Source: Clostridium thermarum
Lineage (GTDB): Bacteria; Bacillota; Clostridia; Clostridiales; Clostridiaceae
Reading direction: 5' to 3'
Length of the DNA: 64,000 bases
NCBI RefSeq assembly: GCF_006351925.1
Contig: NZ_CP040924.1
Coordinates: 2,423,860 to 2,487,859, forward strand
Shown: piece by piece, positions 63,185 to 64,000 of the stretch
How the letters are laid out: each line of letters begins with the position of its first letter
Numbering within the stretch: position 1 is the stretch's first letter
Position numbers and translations under genes: made by a program
The notes under the pieces: model-generated
Told to the model about the DNA's origin: nothing
The model's database searches: none
Seen by the model: the letters and a program-made list of their open reading frames with translations, nothing else

Positions 63185-63395
63185 GATATAGGGATCTAAA
63201 TACAACTTTGTGCACCTTGTAGCTCTCCACCTCATCATAATCGGTGACAACCTTGCATATCTTCTATGCAAAGCCAGAAAACGCCTCTGCCAAAACATTT
63301 TCTTCGGCTGGAATTCCTTTCTTCATGCGTCAATGCCTGCCGGCTCTTCATGAATACTATTAATTCCAGCACCTCTAACATAGGTATCTCTTTAT
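63185..63395 (-). promoter_or_regulatory. Lysine riboswitch (L box)
   Basis: The minus strand carries L-box blocks in order: AGAGGTGC (complement 63369-63376), AGCCGAAG, CTGGCTTTGCATAG, TTGTCACCGATTATGATG and GGTGGAGAGCTAC (complement 63219-63249). A terminator follows directly. The promoter TTGCAT (63431-63436), 17-base spacer, TAATAT (63408-63413) lies upstream. Lysine binding should favour the terminator and shut off lysA. Confidence 0.9.
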
Positions 63396-63463
63396 TAAAT
63401 TAGCTTAATATTAGCATAAATATACACAATATGCAACACTATTTTATAGTTAATGAGTAATGA

Positions 63464-64000
63464 CTAATTGCTGAAGAATTCTATGAAGGACTTAATTACA
63501 TAGCCATGATCGTCCACACCACCAAGTTCTCTTACAGAGTGCATTGCAAGTATTGGTGTTCCTATGTCTACAGATCTTATGGGCAAGTGAGTTGAAGATA
63601 TCGGCCCTATGGTTGATCCGCCTCTTTCATCTGATCGGTTTACAAATCTTTGTACTGGCACCCCTGCCCTCTTGCATATCATTTCATAAACTCCTGCAGT
63701 TACGCTGTCTGAAGTGTACTTTTGGGCTGCACTTACCTTAATCACCGGTCCGCCATTAATTACAGCCCTATTTATTGGATCGTATTTTTCAGTGGAATTA
63801 GGATGTATAGCATGAGCCAAATCAGCTGAAATCATAAAGGATTGAGCATAAGCCCTAAATAATTCCTCTCTTCCTTTTCCTAAGGATAATAAAATTCTCT
63901 CCAATATGTGCGGAAGAACTTCTGAATCTGCCCCCTGCCTTGTAGAGCTTCCCACTTCCTCATTGTCAAAGCATGCTAACAGATTTACTCCGCCTTGGTT
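63464..64000 (-). CDS. M18 aminopeptidase, C-terminal part
   Basis: The last 178 codons of an M18-family metallopeptidase; the gene begins beyond the right edge. Visible: ACFDNEEVGSSTRQGADSEVL (metal and catalytic glutamates), FMISADLAHAIHPN, VIKVSAAQKYTSDSVTA, and the C-terminal histidine region LPIRSVDIGTPILAMHSVRELGGVDD. These enzymes remove N-terminal acidic or neutral residues from peptides in the cytoplasm. The reading frame is open to the window edge. Confidence 0.93.
   Translation of the reverse strand, partial: NQGGVNLLACFDNEEVGSSTRQGADSEVLPHILERILLSLGKGREELFRAYAQSFMISADLAHAIHPNSTEKYDPINRAVINGGPVIKVSAAQKYTSDSVTAGVYEMICKRAGVPVQRFVNRSDERGGSTIGPISSTHLPIRSVDIGTPILAMHSVRELGGVDDHGYVIKSFIEFFSN

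Noticed and set aside
1..64000. CRISPR array, transposase, prophage or rRNA operon
   Set aside because: No regularly spaced repeats, no recognisable transposase or phage proteins, and no rRNA sequence were seen.

Overview
The window is a low-GC chromosomal segment from an anaerobic, spore-forming Clostridia-type Firmicute. The evidence is the very AT-rich intergenic DNA, strong AGGAGG-type ribosome sites, a spore cortex-lytic enzyme (sleB), a tricistronic-type germinant receptor (gerKA-gerKC with divergent gerKB), three T-box leaders, a lysine riboswitch, oxygen-labile L-serine dehydratase, desulfoferrodoxin and no respiratory chain genes. I see no rRNA, prophage, transposase or CRISPR array. 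It looks like core chromosome with a few decayed or lineage-specific pieces.

Layout. 1-6 kb: start of ptsI, nth, a sodium-pump-type decarboxylase beta subunit with a tiny gamma-like partner under a Mn-riboswitch-like leader, cysE under a Cys T-box, sleB, and a soluble MgtE/CBS protein with a structured leader. 6-17 kb: YgiQ radical SAM protein, lipid kinase, CBS protein, pssA, sdaAB-sdaAA, a TGS-type nucleoside kinase, a DUF421-DUF4363 pair, and a decayed moxR/transglutaminase locus. 17-30 kb: fba, nucleoid-associated protein, CYTH protein, tRNA-Gln(CUG), leuS under a Leu T-box, HesB-like protein, small alarmone synthetase, DUF2225 protein, a four-domain sulfur-trafficking oxidoreductase and its ArsR regulator. 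30-40 kb: metallophosphatase, ylqH-type FlhB-tail protein, a FliK-like protein, tyrS, a P-loop protein, an AlbA_2 regulator, an internally duplicated DUF1576 membrane protein with a partner, a GGDEF protein and YajQ. 40-52 kb: gerK locus, small zinc-ribbon and membrane proteins, prfC, a HAD phosphatase, a two-component pair, lgt, and trpS under a Trp T-box. 52-64 kb: desulfoferrodoxin, a 2,937-residue cyclic beta-1,2-glucan synthase, lysA behind a lysine riboswitch, and the end of an M18 aminopeptidase.

Regulation by RNA is the dominant theme. The T-box specifiers can be read directly: UGC before cysE, CUC before leuS, UGG before trpS. The lysine riboswitch with its terminator precedes lysA. 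Two leaders deserve attention. One is a yybP-ykoY-like ON switch in front of oadB, an unusual target. The other is a structured leader before the mgtE-like gene in which a duplicated GAGGAAU segment can either free or hide the ribosome site. These two, the giant glucan synthase and the sulfur-carrier fusion protein are the best candidates for follow-up.

Start codons were placed by ribosome-site position; many genes therefore start a few codons inside the longest open frame. All family names come from recognising motifs and overall protein character by eye, without database searches.
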